Positions 16,645-25,069 are shown, counted from the first letter of the stretch. The stretch: 33,473 bases of DNA from an uncultured Prevotella sp. (GCA_900322095.1 ONYS01000042.1:1-33473), one strand, 5' to 3'. Program-made: numbers and translations. The notes: a model not told the origin generated them from the letters alone.

Positions 16645-16734
16645 AGGAGGGCCGTCATTCCTGACGGCCAAGCAAGAAAGACCGCTAGCCCATCACAAGT
16701 TAATCATTCGGCGGCAGGAATACCGCCGCTCCTA
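16645..16734 (-). repeat. REP/MITE-like 90-bp element, inverted orientation
   Basis: Same element as at 25181 and 25411 but reversed: AGGAGGGCCGTC-ATTCCT-GACGGCC at the left end and GGCGGC-AGGAAT-ACCGCCGCTCCT at the right end. It is exactly 90 bp, like the two 25-kb copies, with a diverged centre. Confidence 0.85.
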
Positions 16735-16791
16735 CAACTACGGGGGAGGAATAACAGATGCTTGTCGTACAGAAACCGTCTACTCATGTCT

Positions 16792-17019
16792 CGTGACGAC
16801 CGTCACGTTTCTTCGTGATGACCGTCACGTCCGTGTGTGTCGACCGTCACGTTCGTGAGTGACGACCATCACGTTGTTTTGTGACGACCGTCACGTGACA
16901 AATGTCACGTTTGTTCGTGACAAATGACACGTTCGTGCGTGACAAATGTCACGTTCGTGCGTGACAAATGTCACGTTGATTCGTGACAGATGTCACGTTG
17001 ATTCGTGACAGATGTCACG
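16792..17019. repeat. array of eleven 16-bp palindromes on a 22-bp period
   Basis: The unit is CGTGACNNNNGTCACG plus a 6-bp linker. Units begin at 16792, 16814, 16836, 16858, 16880, 16894, 16916, 16938, 16960, 16982 and 17004. All steps are 22 bp except one of 14 bp (fifth to sixth), where the linker is lost and the palindromes share CG. Units 1-5 have the centre GACC (GACCA in unit 4), units 6-9 AAAT, and units 10-11 AGAT. Linkers are TTTCTT, TTTGTT, TTCGTG or TTGATT types. Unit 3 has a degraded left half. The core GTGA-N6-TCAC has the geometry of a CRP/FNR-family operator. No coding or CRISPR interpretation fits. Confidence 0.95.
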
Positions 17020-17045
17020 AAACATCGACGCCCCTATAAACGCAA

Positions 17046-17080
17046 AATCGCCGCGGCTGCAAGAGACAACCACGGCGATT
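17046..17080 (-). terminator. intrinsic terminator of the Omp28-like gene
   Basis: On the minus strand AATCGCCGTGG and CCGCGGCGATT pair in 10 of 11 positions around a 13-nt loop and are followed by TTGCGTTTAT. It lies 32 bp after the stop codon, between that gene and the palindrome array. Confidence 0.75.
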
Positions 17081-17111
17081 GAAATCCGTACTTATTACTA
17101 TTTGTTAAGTT

Positions 17112-18947
17112 TTATTTCACGATCATCTTCTTCACGCTTCCGTCGCTCATCTTCACGATGTTAAGACCCTTGGCGGGAGCAGTGAGCTGCTTGCCATCGA
17201 GGCTGTAGTAGCTCTGTGCCGTAGCCTTCTTAGCGTCAGCGTTGACATTGGAGATGCCGGTAGCGCTCTCCACGTGACCCTTGGCGGCATTCACGCAGCT
17301 GTTGTCGTCCTGAGTGTCGAGAAGGATGGCAATCACATCGTAGGTAAGGTTCTGATCAGCAATGATGCTGCTCACCTTGCTCAAGTCGAAAGTGTAGGTG
17401 TAAGTGTTCTCCTCGCTCTCGTTGACGGTAGCGGGCAGACTGTTGCTGATGCCATTGGCGCCCGAGCGCTCAAGGATGACAAAGTTGAAAACGAGTCCGC
17501 TGACGTGTGAGCTGCCTTGTGTGAAGGTGTTCATATCGGCATCGGGATAACTGCTGGCGTAGCCGGGATAGTAGTTGCTCTGCTGCCAGTCGCTGCCTGT
17601 TCCCGTGAAACCGTTGCCGGTGAGGATGAAGCCCAGCTGATAGCGGTCGTTGAGTTCCATTGTAGACGGGAACTTCGTTGTGGCAGTAGCCGTGATGGTG
17701 TTGCCCGACTGGCTAGCCTTCACGCTGATGTCGGCAACGCCAAAGAGCTGCTTGAACTGCTCGTAGGTGACGTTGGCATGATAGTGACCGTCGTAGTTGT
17801 CGCCGCAGTAGGCGTCGGTCTCATGATTGCGGTCGATCCACGCATCGGGGAAGCCCTCCACATTGTTAGGATAGGCGTTGCTTGCGATCGTTTCCATCGG
17901 GTCGCCATTGTGGTAGGCCACGCCGCAGAAGTCGTCGCCATAAGTAGCGTAGAGATTCTCCATGCCTACGAAACCGCGCGGGCACCATCCGCACCATGTA
18001 CCGGTGTACTCCTCAACGAGCGGACGCTTCGTGGGAACGAAGGCGATGGCTGTCAGCGTTGCTGTGGCTTCCTTGTTGGCGGCGAGGTTGTCTACGCCGT
18101 TCACCTTGTCAATGGTCAGCGATACGGTCTTCTGTCCTGCGCCCTCCACTGTGGGAAGTTCTACGGGCAGAGTGGCTGTAGAGTTGAAATAGCCGGGGAT
18201 GGCTGTGGTCAAGTCGGCATGACGGGTGATGGTCTGACCCTGGAAGTTCAGGGTGTAGTCCACCGACTGCACACCGTTGCAGCCCTTGTTGATGATGGTA
18301 GCGTTGAGCGTGGGCTTAGCGCCAATCTGAGCGTACTGGTCAGTCAGCGTGGCTGTTGCGGCATCCGTCACGTTGGTGTTGATGAACACTTCCATGGCCG
18401 ATACCACGCCGAGCGTGCTGCTCTTGTCGGTATATTTACGATAGGTTCTGCTGGTGTGAATCCAGAAACCGTCGGCCTCGCTCTTTGATACAACAACCAG
18501 AGGAGTTTTGTCGAAGTTGGTGCTGGTCTTGAGGGAGTAGCCCACGTAGATGCCGTCGCTGGTGATGGTGTAAGGCTGCTGGAAACTGACCTCAACCATG
18601 CCGGAGCTCACGTCGAATGAGTCAACTTCGACGTCGGCAACATTGGCTGTGCTCTTCACGCTAAGTGTCTTCGTGAGGAAGACGGCTCCCTTGGGCTCCA
18701 AGCCTGAAACATCAGTGGGCAGCGGCACACGAATACCCGTGATGGTGCTACCCACGAGGCTGGCGTCGTTGATGTGGATGGCCACATCATAGTTCTCGTG
18801 CTTGCTGGTTCCCCACGTTGTCGTGGATTCACCTGCGTGATGGTACGTATAGACCATCTGCGACGTCTGGGCGTTGGCATTCAGCCCAAACGATAAGGCA
18901 AGGCCAAAAGTGGCTAAAAGAGTAGAGATTCTTTTTATCATAATCAT
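17112..18947 (-). CDS. Omp28-related exported protein with T9SS C-terminal sorting tail
   Basis: The 611-residue protein has a signal peptide (ISTLLATFGLALSFGLNANA, cleavage near AQTSQ). N-terminal residues about 30-195 and 196-300 look like beta-sandwich domains. A thioredoxin-like Omp28 domain starts near 305 with VEEYTGTWCGWCPRGFVGME, giving a CGWC pair at C319/C322. The last ~35 residues (YYSLDGKQLTAPAKGLNIVK, then DGSVKKMIVK) have the form of a type A T9SS sorting signal, so the protein is probably secreted or surface-attached by the PorP-GldKLMN system encoded nearby. The CxxC suggests redox activity or a disulfide. It is flanked by its own promoter and terminator. Confidence 0.88.
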   Translation of the reverse strand: MIMIKRISTLLATFGLALSFGLNANAQTSQMVYTYHHAGESTTTWGTSKHENYDVAIHINDASLVGSTITGIRVPLPTDVSGLEPKGAVFLTKTLSVKSTANVADVEVDSFDVSSGMVEVSFQQPYTITSDGIYVGYSLKTSTNFDKTPLVVVSKSEADGFWIHTSRTYRKYTDKSSTLGVVSAMEVFINTNVTDAATATLTDQYAQIGAKPTLNATIINKGCNGVQSVDYTLNFQGQTITRHADLTTAIPGYFNSTATLPVELPTVEGAGQKTVSLTIDKVNGVDNLAANKEATATLTAIAFVPTKRPLVEEYTGTWCGWCPRGFVGMENLYATYGDDFCGVAYHNGDPMETIASNAYPNNVEGFPDAWIDRNHETDAYCGDNYDGHYHANVTYEQFKQLFGVADISVKASQSGNTITATATTKFPSTMELNDRYQLGFILTGNGFTGTGSDWQQSNYYPGYASSYPDADMNTFTQGSSHVSGLVFNFVILERSGANGISNSLPATVNESEENTYTYTFDLSKVSSIIADQNLTYDVIAILLDTQDDNSCVNAAKGHVESATGISNVNADAKKATAQSYYSLDGKQLTAPAKGLNIVKMSDGSVKKMIVK

Positions 18948-19092
18948 CAGTTTTAAGTGAATTTTCTTTGAATGATACGTTGTTGAGAGAGAGGTAAAAG
19001 AGGTGGGTCATCTCTTTTGTTCCATACATCCAACCACCAACACCCTTCGCGTTGTTCCTGCAAATTGATGCTGATTCCATAACTTTTAAACG

Positions 19093-19123
19093 CAAAGATA
19101 GTCAAATATTAAACAAAAACAAA
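19093..19123 (-). promoter_or_regulatory. promoter of the Omp28-like gene
   Basis: TTTG (19123-19120), 19 bp, TATCTTTG (19100-19093) on the minus strand is a perfect match to the Bacteroidetes sigma-ABfr consensus. It predicts a leader of roughly 140 nt. Apart from this and the terminator downstream of the FMN reductase, the 18948-19280 gap shows only AT-rich sequence. Confidence 0.8.
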
Positions 19124-19200
19124 TAGAATGAGATAAATTTAACTAAATTTTCTACCAATGCGTTGAATTTTTAAGCCAAGATGTAGGATATTATAACGAA

Positions 19201-19252
19201 AAGGCTAGTCTTAACAGCCTTCCGCATTAGGCATCCCCACTGCGGAGATGCC
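19201..19252 (-). terminator. terminator region after the FMN reductase
   Basis: Two small stems lie in tandem on the minus strand: GGCATC/GATGCC (19230-19252) and AAGGCT/AGCCTT (19201-19221), the second followed by TTTCGTTATAA. They begin about 28 bp after the stop. Each stem is short, so confidence is moderate. Confidence 0.5.
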
Positions 19253-19280
19253 AAATGGTTGATGGCTGTAGAAAGTTGGC

Positions 19281-19829
19281 TTATTCTAAACTGATGAGCA
19301 GGCTCTCGACCTGTTTCTTCAGTTCTTCCTTCTGCTCGTCGGTCAGCACCACCTTGTTGTCGGCCCATGCCTCGACGTTCACCATGAGTCCGGCCTGCGG
19401 CGTCAGCACCTTGGCCTGCAGGAAGTCGAGCAGTGCGGTGAGCTTCTCGCGGCAGTCCCAGGTCTTATTTTTTCCGCCCATGCCGGTCAGCATGACAGGC
19501 TTGCCCTGGATGGCCGTCTGATGGTTGTTGGGGTCGGTGGTCATTGGGCGTGAGAGCCAGTCGAAGAGGTTCTTCACGAGAGCGGGATAGCTGTAGTTGT
19601 ATTCAGGCGTGAACACCCAGAGGGCGTCGCTCTCCATCACTTCCTTTCTTACGCGTGCCACGGGCTCGGGAGTGGGGAACTCGATGTCCTGATTCATAAA
19701 GGGAACGTCGGTGAAGCTCAGCCATTTCACTTCGGCCTTGCCCTCAAGCAGCGTCTCCACGTACTGGGCCACCTGCTTGTTGAATGATTTCTCTCGGAGA
19801 GAACCGAGAATAAAGAGAATCTTCTTCAT
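19281..19829 (-). CDS. NAD(P)H-dependent FMN reductase family flavoprotein
   Basis: This is a cytoplasmic flavodoxin-fold reductase of 182 residues. The FMN phosphate loop GSLREKSFNKQVAQ follows the first strand (MKKILFILGS). ALWVFTPEYNYSYPALVKNL with FDWLSRP is the family's signature stretch (PEYN). Substrates of this family include quinones, azo dyes and free flavins; which applies here cannot be read. It begins 62 bp after cvfB with no clear terminator between, so it may be the last gene of the antiporter-lolD-cvfB run. Confidence 0.9.
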   Translation of the reverse strand: MKKILFILGSLREKSFNKQVAQYVETLLEGKAEVKWLSFTDVPFMNQDIEFPTPEPVARVRKEVMESDALWVFTPEYNYSYPALVKNLFDWLSRPMTTDPNNHQTAIQGKPVMLTGMGGKNKTWDCREKLTALLDFLQAKVLTPQAGLMVNVEAWADNKVVLTDEQKEELKKQVESLLISLE

Positions 19830-19891
19830 AGATTTGTTATGTTAGTTTTGTTCTGGTTTTATATCTGTGGTGAGCTTCTAAGCCCGTAAGG

Positions 19892-20761
19892 TCAGTCTTC
19901 CGTGGTGAGTCGGAAGCCATTGCCTTCGAGCACGATGAGGTGCTGCTTGTAGAGCGCGCCGATGGCCCGCTTGAAGGTCTTCTTGCTCACCAGGAACATC
20001 CGCTTGATGTCTTCGGCGTCGCTCTTGTCGCCCAGCGGACAGCTGCCGCCGTTGTCCTTGAGCCATTGCAGCAGCGTCTGGGCGAAGTCCTCCGTCTCGC
20101 GCCGGCCCGCGGGTTGGAGCGTGATGTCGAGTTTGCCGTCGGCACGCACCTGGGCCACGTAGCCTTTCAGCCGGTCGCCGCTGTGGATGTACTGATAGAT
20201 CTGGTCTTTGTAGACGAGTCCGCCGAACTTGTTGTCGACAATCACCTTGAAGCCGAGGTCGGTCTTCTGCCACACCAGCAGGTCTACCTCGTCGTTGGGC
20301 TTATAGGCCGGCTTGTCGTGAGAGAGATAATGCTCCACCTTGGCCGAGGCCATCAGACGGTAGCTCTCCTCGTCGATGTGGATGTGGACTATGTAGCTGT
20401 TGCCCACCTCCATGCGCTTCTTCTGCTCGCGGAAGGGACAGAAGAGGTTCTTCGTGATGCCCCAGTCGAGGAAGGCGCCGTATTCGTTCACCCATGAGCA
20501 CTTGAGCCATGCGAAGTCGCCCACCTTGGCAAGCGGCTTCTCGGTGGTGGCCACGAGGCGCTCCTCCTGATCGAGATAGACGAAGCAGTCCACTTCGTCG
20601 CCGGGCTTCACGCCCTCGGGCGCGTACTTCTGCGGCATGAGGATGTCGCCCTCGCGCCCGCCTTCAAGATAGAGGCCGAATACGGGCCCGTAGCCCTCGC
20701 GGCGGGCCAGCTCTTTCACTTTCAGGCGATTGAAGTCGCCGATTTTCACTTGTGGTAACAT
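19892..20761 (-). CDS. cvfB: CvfB-like S1-domain RNA-binding protein
   Basis: The 289-residue protein has repeated S1-like OB folds and a C-terminal winged helix. The start MLPQVKIGDFNRLKVKELAR, the segment DFAWLKCSWVNEYGAFLDWG with ITKNLFCPFREQ, the middle FGGLVYKDQIYQYIHSGDRL and the end MFLVSKKTFKRAIGALYKQH follow the CvfB (YitL) family. In Firmicutes CvfB affects virulence gene expression; the role in Bacteroidetes is not known to me. The ATG lies 3 bp after the lolD stop codon, so translation is probably coupled. Confidence 0.9.
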   Translation of the reverse strand: MLPQVKIGDFNRLKVKELARREGYGPVFGLYLEGGREGDILMPQKYAPEGVKPGDEVDCFVYLDQEERLVATTEKPLAKVGDFAWLKCSWVNEYGAFLDWGITKNLFCPFREQKKRMEVGNSYIVHIHIDEESYRLMASAKVEHYLSHDKPAYKPNDEVDLLVWQKTDLGFKVIVDNKFGGLVYKDQIYQYIHSGDRLKGYVAQVRADGKLDITLQPAGRRETEDFAQTLLQWLKDNGGSCPLGDKSDAEDIKRMFLVSKKTFKRAIGALYKQHLIVLEGNGFRLTTED

Positions 20762-20764
20762 GGG

Positions 20765-21475
20765 CTATTGTGCATTATTGGGTTCTTCGTTGGGTTCTGT
20801 CGGGGTGGTTCTGTGCCTTTCCTCTCCCGTAATCATTCCGTCCTTGAGGTGGATGGTGCGGTCGGTGATGGAGGCCAGTTGCTCGTCGTGGGTGACGATG
20901 ACGAACGTCTGCCCCAGTTTGTCGCGCAGGTCGAAGAAGAGCTGGTGCAGCTCGGCCTTGTTTTTCGAGTCGAGGCTGCCCGAAGGCTCATCGGCCAGAA
21001 TCACGTCGGGCTCGTTCATCAGTGCTCGCGCCACGGCCACGCGCTGCTTCTCGCCGCCCGAGAGCTGCGCGGGCTTGTGTCCGGCGCGGTCGCCAAGGCC
21101 CATAAACGACAGCAACTCCTGCGCGCGGGCCTTGCTCTTGCTGCGGCTCTTGCCTCCGATGAGGGCGGGAATCATGACGTTTTCCAGAGCCGTGAACTCG
21201 GGCAGAAGCTGATGAAACTGAAATACGAAACCGATGTGCTGGTTGCGGAAGTCGCTCAGCTTGCGCGTGGAGAGCGTGCTCGTGTCGATGCCATCGATGA
21301 CGACCGAACCACCGTCGGGCTTATCGAGCGTGCCGATGATCTGGAGCAGCGTGGTCTTTCCGGCGCCCGAAGGCCCTACGATGGAGACCACCTCGCCCTT
21401 GTCGATATGGAGGTCGATGCCTTTCAGCACTTGCAACGGCCCGAAAGATTTCGTTATATTCTTGATGTCTATCAT
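20765..21475 (-). CDS. lolD: ABC transporter ATP-binding protein, LolD/MacB type
   Basis: This is the ATPase of a lipoprotein-release (LolCDE) or MacB-like exporter, working at the inner membrane. Walker A GPSGAGKT is at 34-41, Q-loop Q86, signature LSGGE at 138-142 followed by KQRVAVARA, Walker B VILADE at 158-163, and the switch histidine H196 in THD. The sequence after Walker A and [15 protein letters not shown] are typical of LolD. The permease subunits are not in the window. The tail (about 215-236) is hydrophilic and variable. It is 78 bp downstream of the antiporter. Confidence 0.9.
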   Translation of the reverse strand: MIDIKNITKSFGPLQVLKGIDLHIDKGEVVSIVGPSGAGKTTLLQIIGTLDKPDGGSVVIDGIDTSTLSTRKLSDFRNQHIGFVFQFHQLLPEFTALENVMIPALIGGKSRSKSKARAQELLSFMGLGDRAGHKPAQLSGGEKQRVAVARALMNEPDVILADEPSGSLDSKNKAELHQLFFDLRDKLGQTFVIVTHDEQLASITDRTIHLKDGMITGEERHRTTPTEPNEEPNNAQ

Positions 21476-21553
21476 TGTTGAATGAATTTTTGTGTTGTTA
21501 TGGCCGGTCGTTTTCTCGGCCGCCTGGTTGAGGCTGCGGGGGCAAATAGACTG

Positions 21554-23698
21554 CTATTTCCTGAGTCTCTTCAGTCTGTTCAGCTTGCGGTGGAGCCATG
21601 AGCCCAGTATGCTGTAGGCGCTCTCTTCCTCGGTGTGCTGCGACTGAGCAAATGTCATCTTGTCGGTTTTGTCCACGCCAAACTGGTCGGGGAAGATGAT
21701 GAGCAGATTCTTTCCCGAGAAGAAGCGGGTGATCTCGTCGGGCAAACGGTCCATGGCGGTCTTGTAGCTCACCGTGCCCTTGCGCGCCACCACCACCACG
21801 AAGATGTGGTCGTCGTTGATTCGCGATGCCAGTCCGGGCAACTGGTTCCAATGCTCCATGGGGAACAGTTCCACACGGGCGTTGGGGAAGTTGTTGCTGA
21901 TGAACTCTCGCACGAGCTGCAAGGTGTCGCTACGGCCGTGTATCTCCATGCGGCAGTCCAGGTTCTCGGCCAGTCGGCAGAGGTGCGACAGCCAGCGGTA
22001 GAAGCCCGGCTCGAACTCGGCGCGCGACGGTACGCACACCACGATGCGGCGCAGCGTGGAGAGCGGCTGCATCAGGCGGGCCATGATGATCTGATAGTTG
22101 AGGCCGTTGAACAGACTCTGATGAAACTGTCCCCAGAATTTCGTCGACGAAGAGAAGTGGGTGTGCATGCCGATGACAATCTCGGAGCACTGGAATTCCT
22201 TGAACGCGTGCATGATGCCGTTGGCGATGTTGGCAGCCACGCGCACCTGCGTCTCCATCCTCACGTCGGTTGAAGCGGCAAAGCGCGTCACCTGGTCGAG
22301 AATCCGTCGGCCCGCTTCCTGGTTTTGCCGCATGTTCTCGTCGTCGTAGACAACGTTGAGTCCCACGAGTCCCCGGTTGCGCTTGGGGTCACGCATCATC
22401 AGCGCGAGGTTGACCAGTCGGTTGGCATATTCAGGATAGCGCACGGGGATGAGTATCTTCTCGTCGATTTTGTAGTCTTCGGCGGGCAGTTCCTTGTTGC
22501 GCAGGATGATTTGCCGCGAGGCGTGTTCGGTCACCAGCGATGAGATGATGCACGTGAAGAGAATCATAATGACGATGCCGTTGAGCATGTCGTTGTTGAC
22601 CAGCGGTTGTCCGTCGGCCGTGTGCAACTGCATGCCCACCATCACCATGGCGATGGCACCCGCGGCATGGGCTGAGGTGAGACCGAACATCATGTTGGCA
22701 TGGCTGATCGACATTCGGAACCCAATGCCAGCAATGTAGGCGGCGATGGCCTTGCCGAGCGTGCCTATCAGCACAAACCAGAACACGGCCCACAAGACGC
22801 TGCCGCCCGTGAAGATGAGGCGCACGTTGATGAGCATGCCCACGCCGATGAGGAAGTAGGGGATGAAAAGCGTGTTGCCGATAAACTCAATGCGGTTCAT
22901 CAGCGGGGAGAGTGGGGGAATATAGCGGTTGAGAATCAGTCCGGCCAGGAATGCTCCGAAGATGCCTTCCATGCCGACATACTCGCTCAGAGCGGCGCTG
23001 AGAAAGAGAACGCAGAGGACGAAGGTGAACTGCATGACGGCATCGGAGTAGCGGCGCAGAAACCAGCGGGTGAGGCGGGGAATGAGCCAGACGAGCAGGG
23101 CGCAGTAGAGCAGCAGCTTCATCGTGAACCACATCCAGAAGCCCAGCGTGCCTGAGCCGGGAGTGTGACCTGCGACAATGGCCGCCATGAGGATGAGGGC
23201 GAGCGTGAGGGCGATCATGCTGGCGCCGACGCTGAGCGTCACCGAACGCTCGCTCTGCAGTCCGTAGCGCGAGACGATGGGATAGCTGACGAGCGTGTTG
23301 GACGACATGATGCAGCCCAGCAGCAGGGCCGCCGCAGGAACATACTTCAGCACCGCTATACCTATTATATAGGTCATCACGAGCGGTACGCTGAAGGTGA
23401 GCGCTCCGAAGATAAGCAGTTTCGACGGATGGCGCTTCACGCTCTCCAGGTTCATCTCCAGTGCGGCGAGAAACATGATGTAATAGAGACCCACGCGTCC
23501 GAACAGTTCAAAACTGTCGTCACGCACGAGTATGTTGAGCCCGTCTTTGCCCACGAGCACGCCGGCAAGCACCATTCCGATGATGTGGGGAATGCGCAGC
23601 TTGCCCATGATGATGGGGGCCAGAAGGATAATCAGCAACACCACGAGGAAAATCAGTGTGGGGTCGGTGATGGGAAAATATGAACCCAGGTTCAACAT
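21554..23698 (-). CDS. CPA2-family cation/proton antiporter with C-terminal USP-like region
   Basis: This inner-membrane Na+/H+ or K+/H+ antiporter has about 714 residues. The first ~400 residues contain some 12 membrane helices with family stretches PHIIGMVLAGVLVGKDGLN, GLYYIMFLAALEMNLE and YVGMEGIFGAFLAGLILNR. The C-terminal ~300 residues are soluble and resemble a universal-stress-protein domain (IVIGMHTHFSSSTKFWG, IFVVVVARKGTVSY), as in many Bacteroidetes homologs. I use ATG 23698, not TTG 23719, since the latter overlaps the likely -7 box. It leads the run with lolD and cvfB and is divergent from the methyltransferase gene. Confidence 0.9.
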   Translation of the reverse strand: MLNLGSYFPITDPTLIFLVVLLIILLAPIIMGKLRIPHIIGMVLAGVLVGKDGLNILVRDDSFELFGRVGLYYIMFLAALEMNLESVKRHPSKLLIFGALTFSVPLVMTYIIGIAVLKYVPAAALLLGCIMSSNTLVSYPIVSRYGLQSERSVTLSVGASMIALTLALILMAAIVAGHTPGSGTLGFWMWFTMKLLLYCALLVWLIPRLTRWFLRRYSDAVMQFTFVLCVLFLSAALSEYVGMEGIFGAFLAGLILNRYIPPLSPLMNRIEFIGNTLFIPYFLIGVGMLINVRLIFTGGSVLWAVFWFVLIGTLGKAIAAYIAGIGFRMSISHANMMFGLTSAHAAGAIAMVMVGMQLHTADGQPLVNNDMLNGIVIMILFTCIISSLVTEHASRQIILRNKELPAEDYKIDEKILIPVRYPEYANRLVNLALMMRDPKRNRGLVGLNVVYDDENMRQNQEAGRRILDQVTRFAASTDVRMETQVRVAANIANGIMHAFKEFQCSEIVIGMHTHFSSSTKFWGQFHQSLFNGLNYQIIMARLMQPLSTLRRIVVCVPSRAEFEPGFYRWLSHLCRLAENLDCRMEIHGRSDTLQLVREFISNNFPNARVELFPMEHWNQLPGLASRINDDHIFVVVVARKGTVSYKTAMDRLPDEITRFFSGKNLLIIFPDQFGVDKTDKMTFAQSQHTEEESAYSILGSWLHRKLNRLKRLRK

Positions 23699-23716
23699 AT
23701 TCTTCACTTTTGACAG

Positions 23717-23724
23717 CAAAGTTA
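23717..23724 (-). promoter_or_regulatory. -7 element of the antiporter promoter
   Basis: TAACTTTG on the minus strand fits TAnnTTTG and would give a leader of about 13 nt to ATG 23698. A good -33 TTTG is not present. Confidence 0.45.
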
Positions 23725-23874
23725 AGAAAAAAGATTGGAAATCCTTTCGTAGCGCAATGATTATTTAGCGCTGCAATTGATAATTTATACAATGCAAGAA
23801 ATCGGCGTCTTATGCCGCAGAGCACACAAAGCACATGCACGATGAAGGCTCCTGAAAGGAATCTTTTCAGCAAG

Positions 23875-23908
23875 TTTGTTGCAGTCTCCATGATTTTGGT
23901 TACTTTTG
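23875..23908 (+). promoter_or_regulatory. promoter of the SpoU methyltransferase gene
   Basis: TTTG (23875-23878) and TACTTTTG (23901-23908) with a 22-bp spacer, slightly longer than usual. The leader would be about 28 nt before ATG 23941. Confidence 0.5.
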
Positions 23909-23940
23909 CAGTCGCAATTATCTATCCAAAATCAGTCGAT

Positions 23941-24759
23941 ATGAATATCATTCCCATCACATCGCTCGACGATGAGCGCGTGGCCGTCTTCTCAAAACTC
24001 ACCGAGACGCAGTTGAAAAACCGTTTGCATCCCGAAGACGGACTCTTTATAGCTGAGAGTCCGAAGGTGATTCGCGTGGCGCTTGGCGCTGGCTATGAGC
24101 CGGTGGCGCTGCTGTGCGAGCAACGGCATATCACGGGCGACGCCTCAGATATCGTCGCGCGTCTGGGCGACGTGCCTGTCTACACGGGTAGCCGGGAACT
24201 GCTGGCGCGGCTCACGGGATACACACTCACGCGGGGCGTGCTGTGCGCTATGCGTCGGCCAGCCGACCGACAGGTTGCCGATGTCTGCCGCGATGCCCGC
24301 CGTGTGGTGATCATCGATGGGGTAGTGGACACCACCAACATCGGTGCCATCTTTCGTTCGGCCGCCGCGCTGGGAATGGATGCCGTACTGGTGACGCGTG
24401 ACTCCTGCGACCCGCTCAACCGCCGGGCTGTGCGCGTGAGCATGGGTACGGTGATGCTCGTGCCTTGGACTTGGGTGAGCAATGATTTTCACGAACTCCG
24501 CGAACTGGGCTTCAAGACTGTTGCCATGGCGCTCACCGACAATAGTATTCCGCTCGAAAGCGCTGTGCTGAAGCAGGAACCGCGACTGGCCATCGTGATG
24601 GGAACCGAGGGCGACGGATTGCCCAAGGAGACGATTGCGCAGACCGACTATGTGGTGAAGATTCCGATGGCCTATGGCGTCGACTCGCTCAATGTCGCTG
24701 CCGCGGCGGCTGTGGCTTTCTGGGAATTGGGCAAGAAACCATCCACTCATAACGGATAA
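23941..24759 (+). CDS. SpoU/TrmH-family RNA 2'-O-methyltransferase
   Basis: This cytoplasmic rRNA or tRNA 2'-O-ribose methyltransferase has 272 residues. The N-terminal substrate-binding domain begins FSKLTETQLKNRLHPEDGLF. The SPOUT knot motifs are in order: TTNIGAIFRSAAALGMDAVL (motif 1), IVMGTEGDGLP (motif 2) and IPMAYGVDSLNVAAAAAVAF (motif 3). The open frame extends upstream to 23812, but those codons do not resemble the family and overlap the promoter, so ATG 23941 is used. The final residues THNG and the TAA stop lie inside a 22-bp tandem repeat. The RNA target cannot be read from the sequence. Confidence 0.92.
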   Translation: MNIIPITSLDDERVAVFSKLTETQLKNRLHPEDGLFIAESPKVIRVALGAGYEPVALLCEQRHITGDASDIVARLGDVPVYTGSRELLARLTGYTLTRGVLCAMRRPADRQVADVCRDARRVVIIDGVVDTTNIGAIFRSAAALGMDAVLVTRDSCDPLNRRAVRVSMGTVMLVPWTWVSNDFHELRELGFKTVAMALTDNSIPLESAVLKQEPRLAIVMGTEGDGLPKETIAQTDYVVKIPMAYGVDSLNVAAAAAVAFWELGKKPSTHNG

Positions 24760-24828
24760 ATCATCAACAAATGATGGATAAATCATCAACCCATAACGGA
24801 TAAAACATAAACATATCGCTGATAAAAC
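24750..24828 (+). repeat. 22-bp tandem repeat spanning the methyltransferase stop codon
   Basis: GGATAAA recurs at 24754, 24776 and 24798, and TGATAAA at 24820: four units at exactly 22-bp steps, with ATCATCAAC and CATAAC also repeated. Copy 1 supplies the stop codon of the gene. Confidence 0.75.
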
Positions 24829-24837
24829 CTTTAACGC

Positions 24838-24871
24838 AACAAGCGGCGCACCTCTCGGCGTGCCGCTTGTT
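24838..24871. terminator. hairpin after the SpoU methyltransferase gene
   Basis: AACAAGCGGC and GCCGCTTGTT form a perfect 10-bp stem, extended by GCACC/GGCGT, with a small loop and then TTACATTGTGT. It lies about 80 bp after the stop. A related hairpin occurs at 25549. The T-run is weak. Confidence 0.6.
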
Positions 24872-25061
24872 ACATTGTGTCTGCATAAATTAGGATTTAA
24901 GTAGCATAGGCTGGAGTTCTCTATCTTTTTTCTACCTACTGTGAGTTTTCTTGCGAGTCGATCTTGTTGTGTCCTATGTCCTTTAAATCAAAGTTTTTGT
25001 GTTAATCATTATCTACGAGTCTTTGTCCGAATTAAAAATCAATTATAAGAATCTACGATTG

Positions 25062-25069
25062 CAAAGATA
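25062..25069 (-). promoter_or_regulatory. orphan TATCTTTG box, minus strand
   Basis: TATCTTTG followed by CAATCG reads toward the hairpin at 24838-24871 with no annotated gene between. The -33 region is poor (TTCT). If active it would give an RNA of about 190-220 nt. Confidence 0.35.

Noticed and set aside
16792-17019. Possible CRISPR array
   Set aside because: The units are palindromes separated by 6-bp linkers that are similar to each other; CRISPR spacers are about 30 bp and unique, and no cas gene is present.
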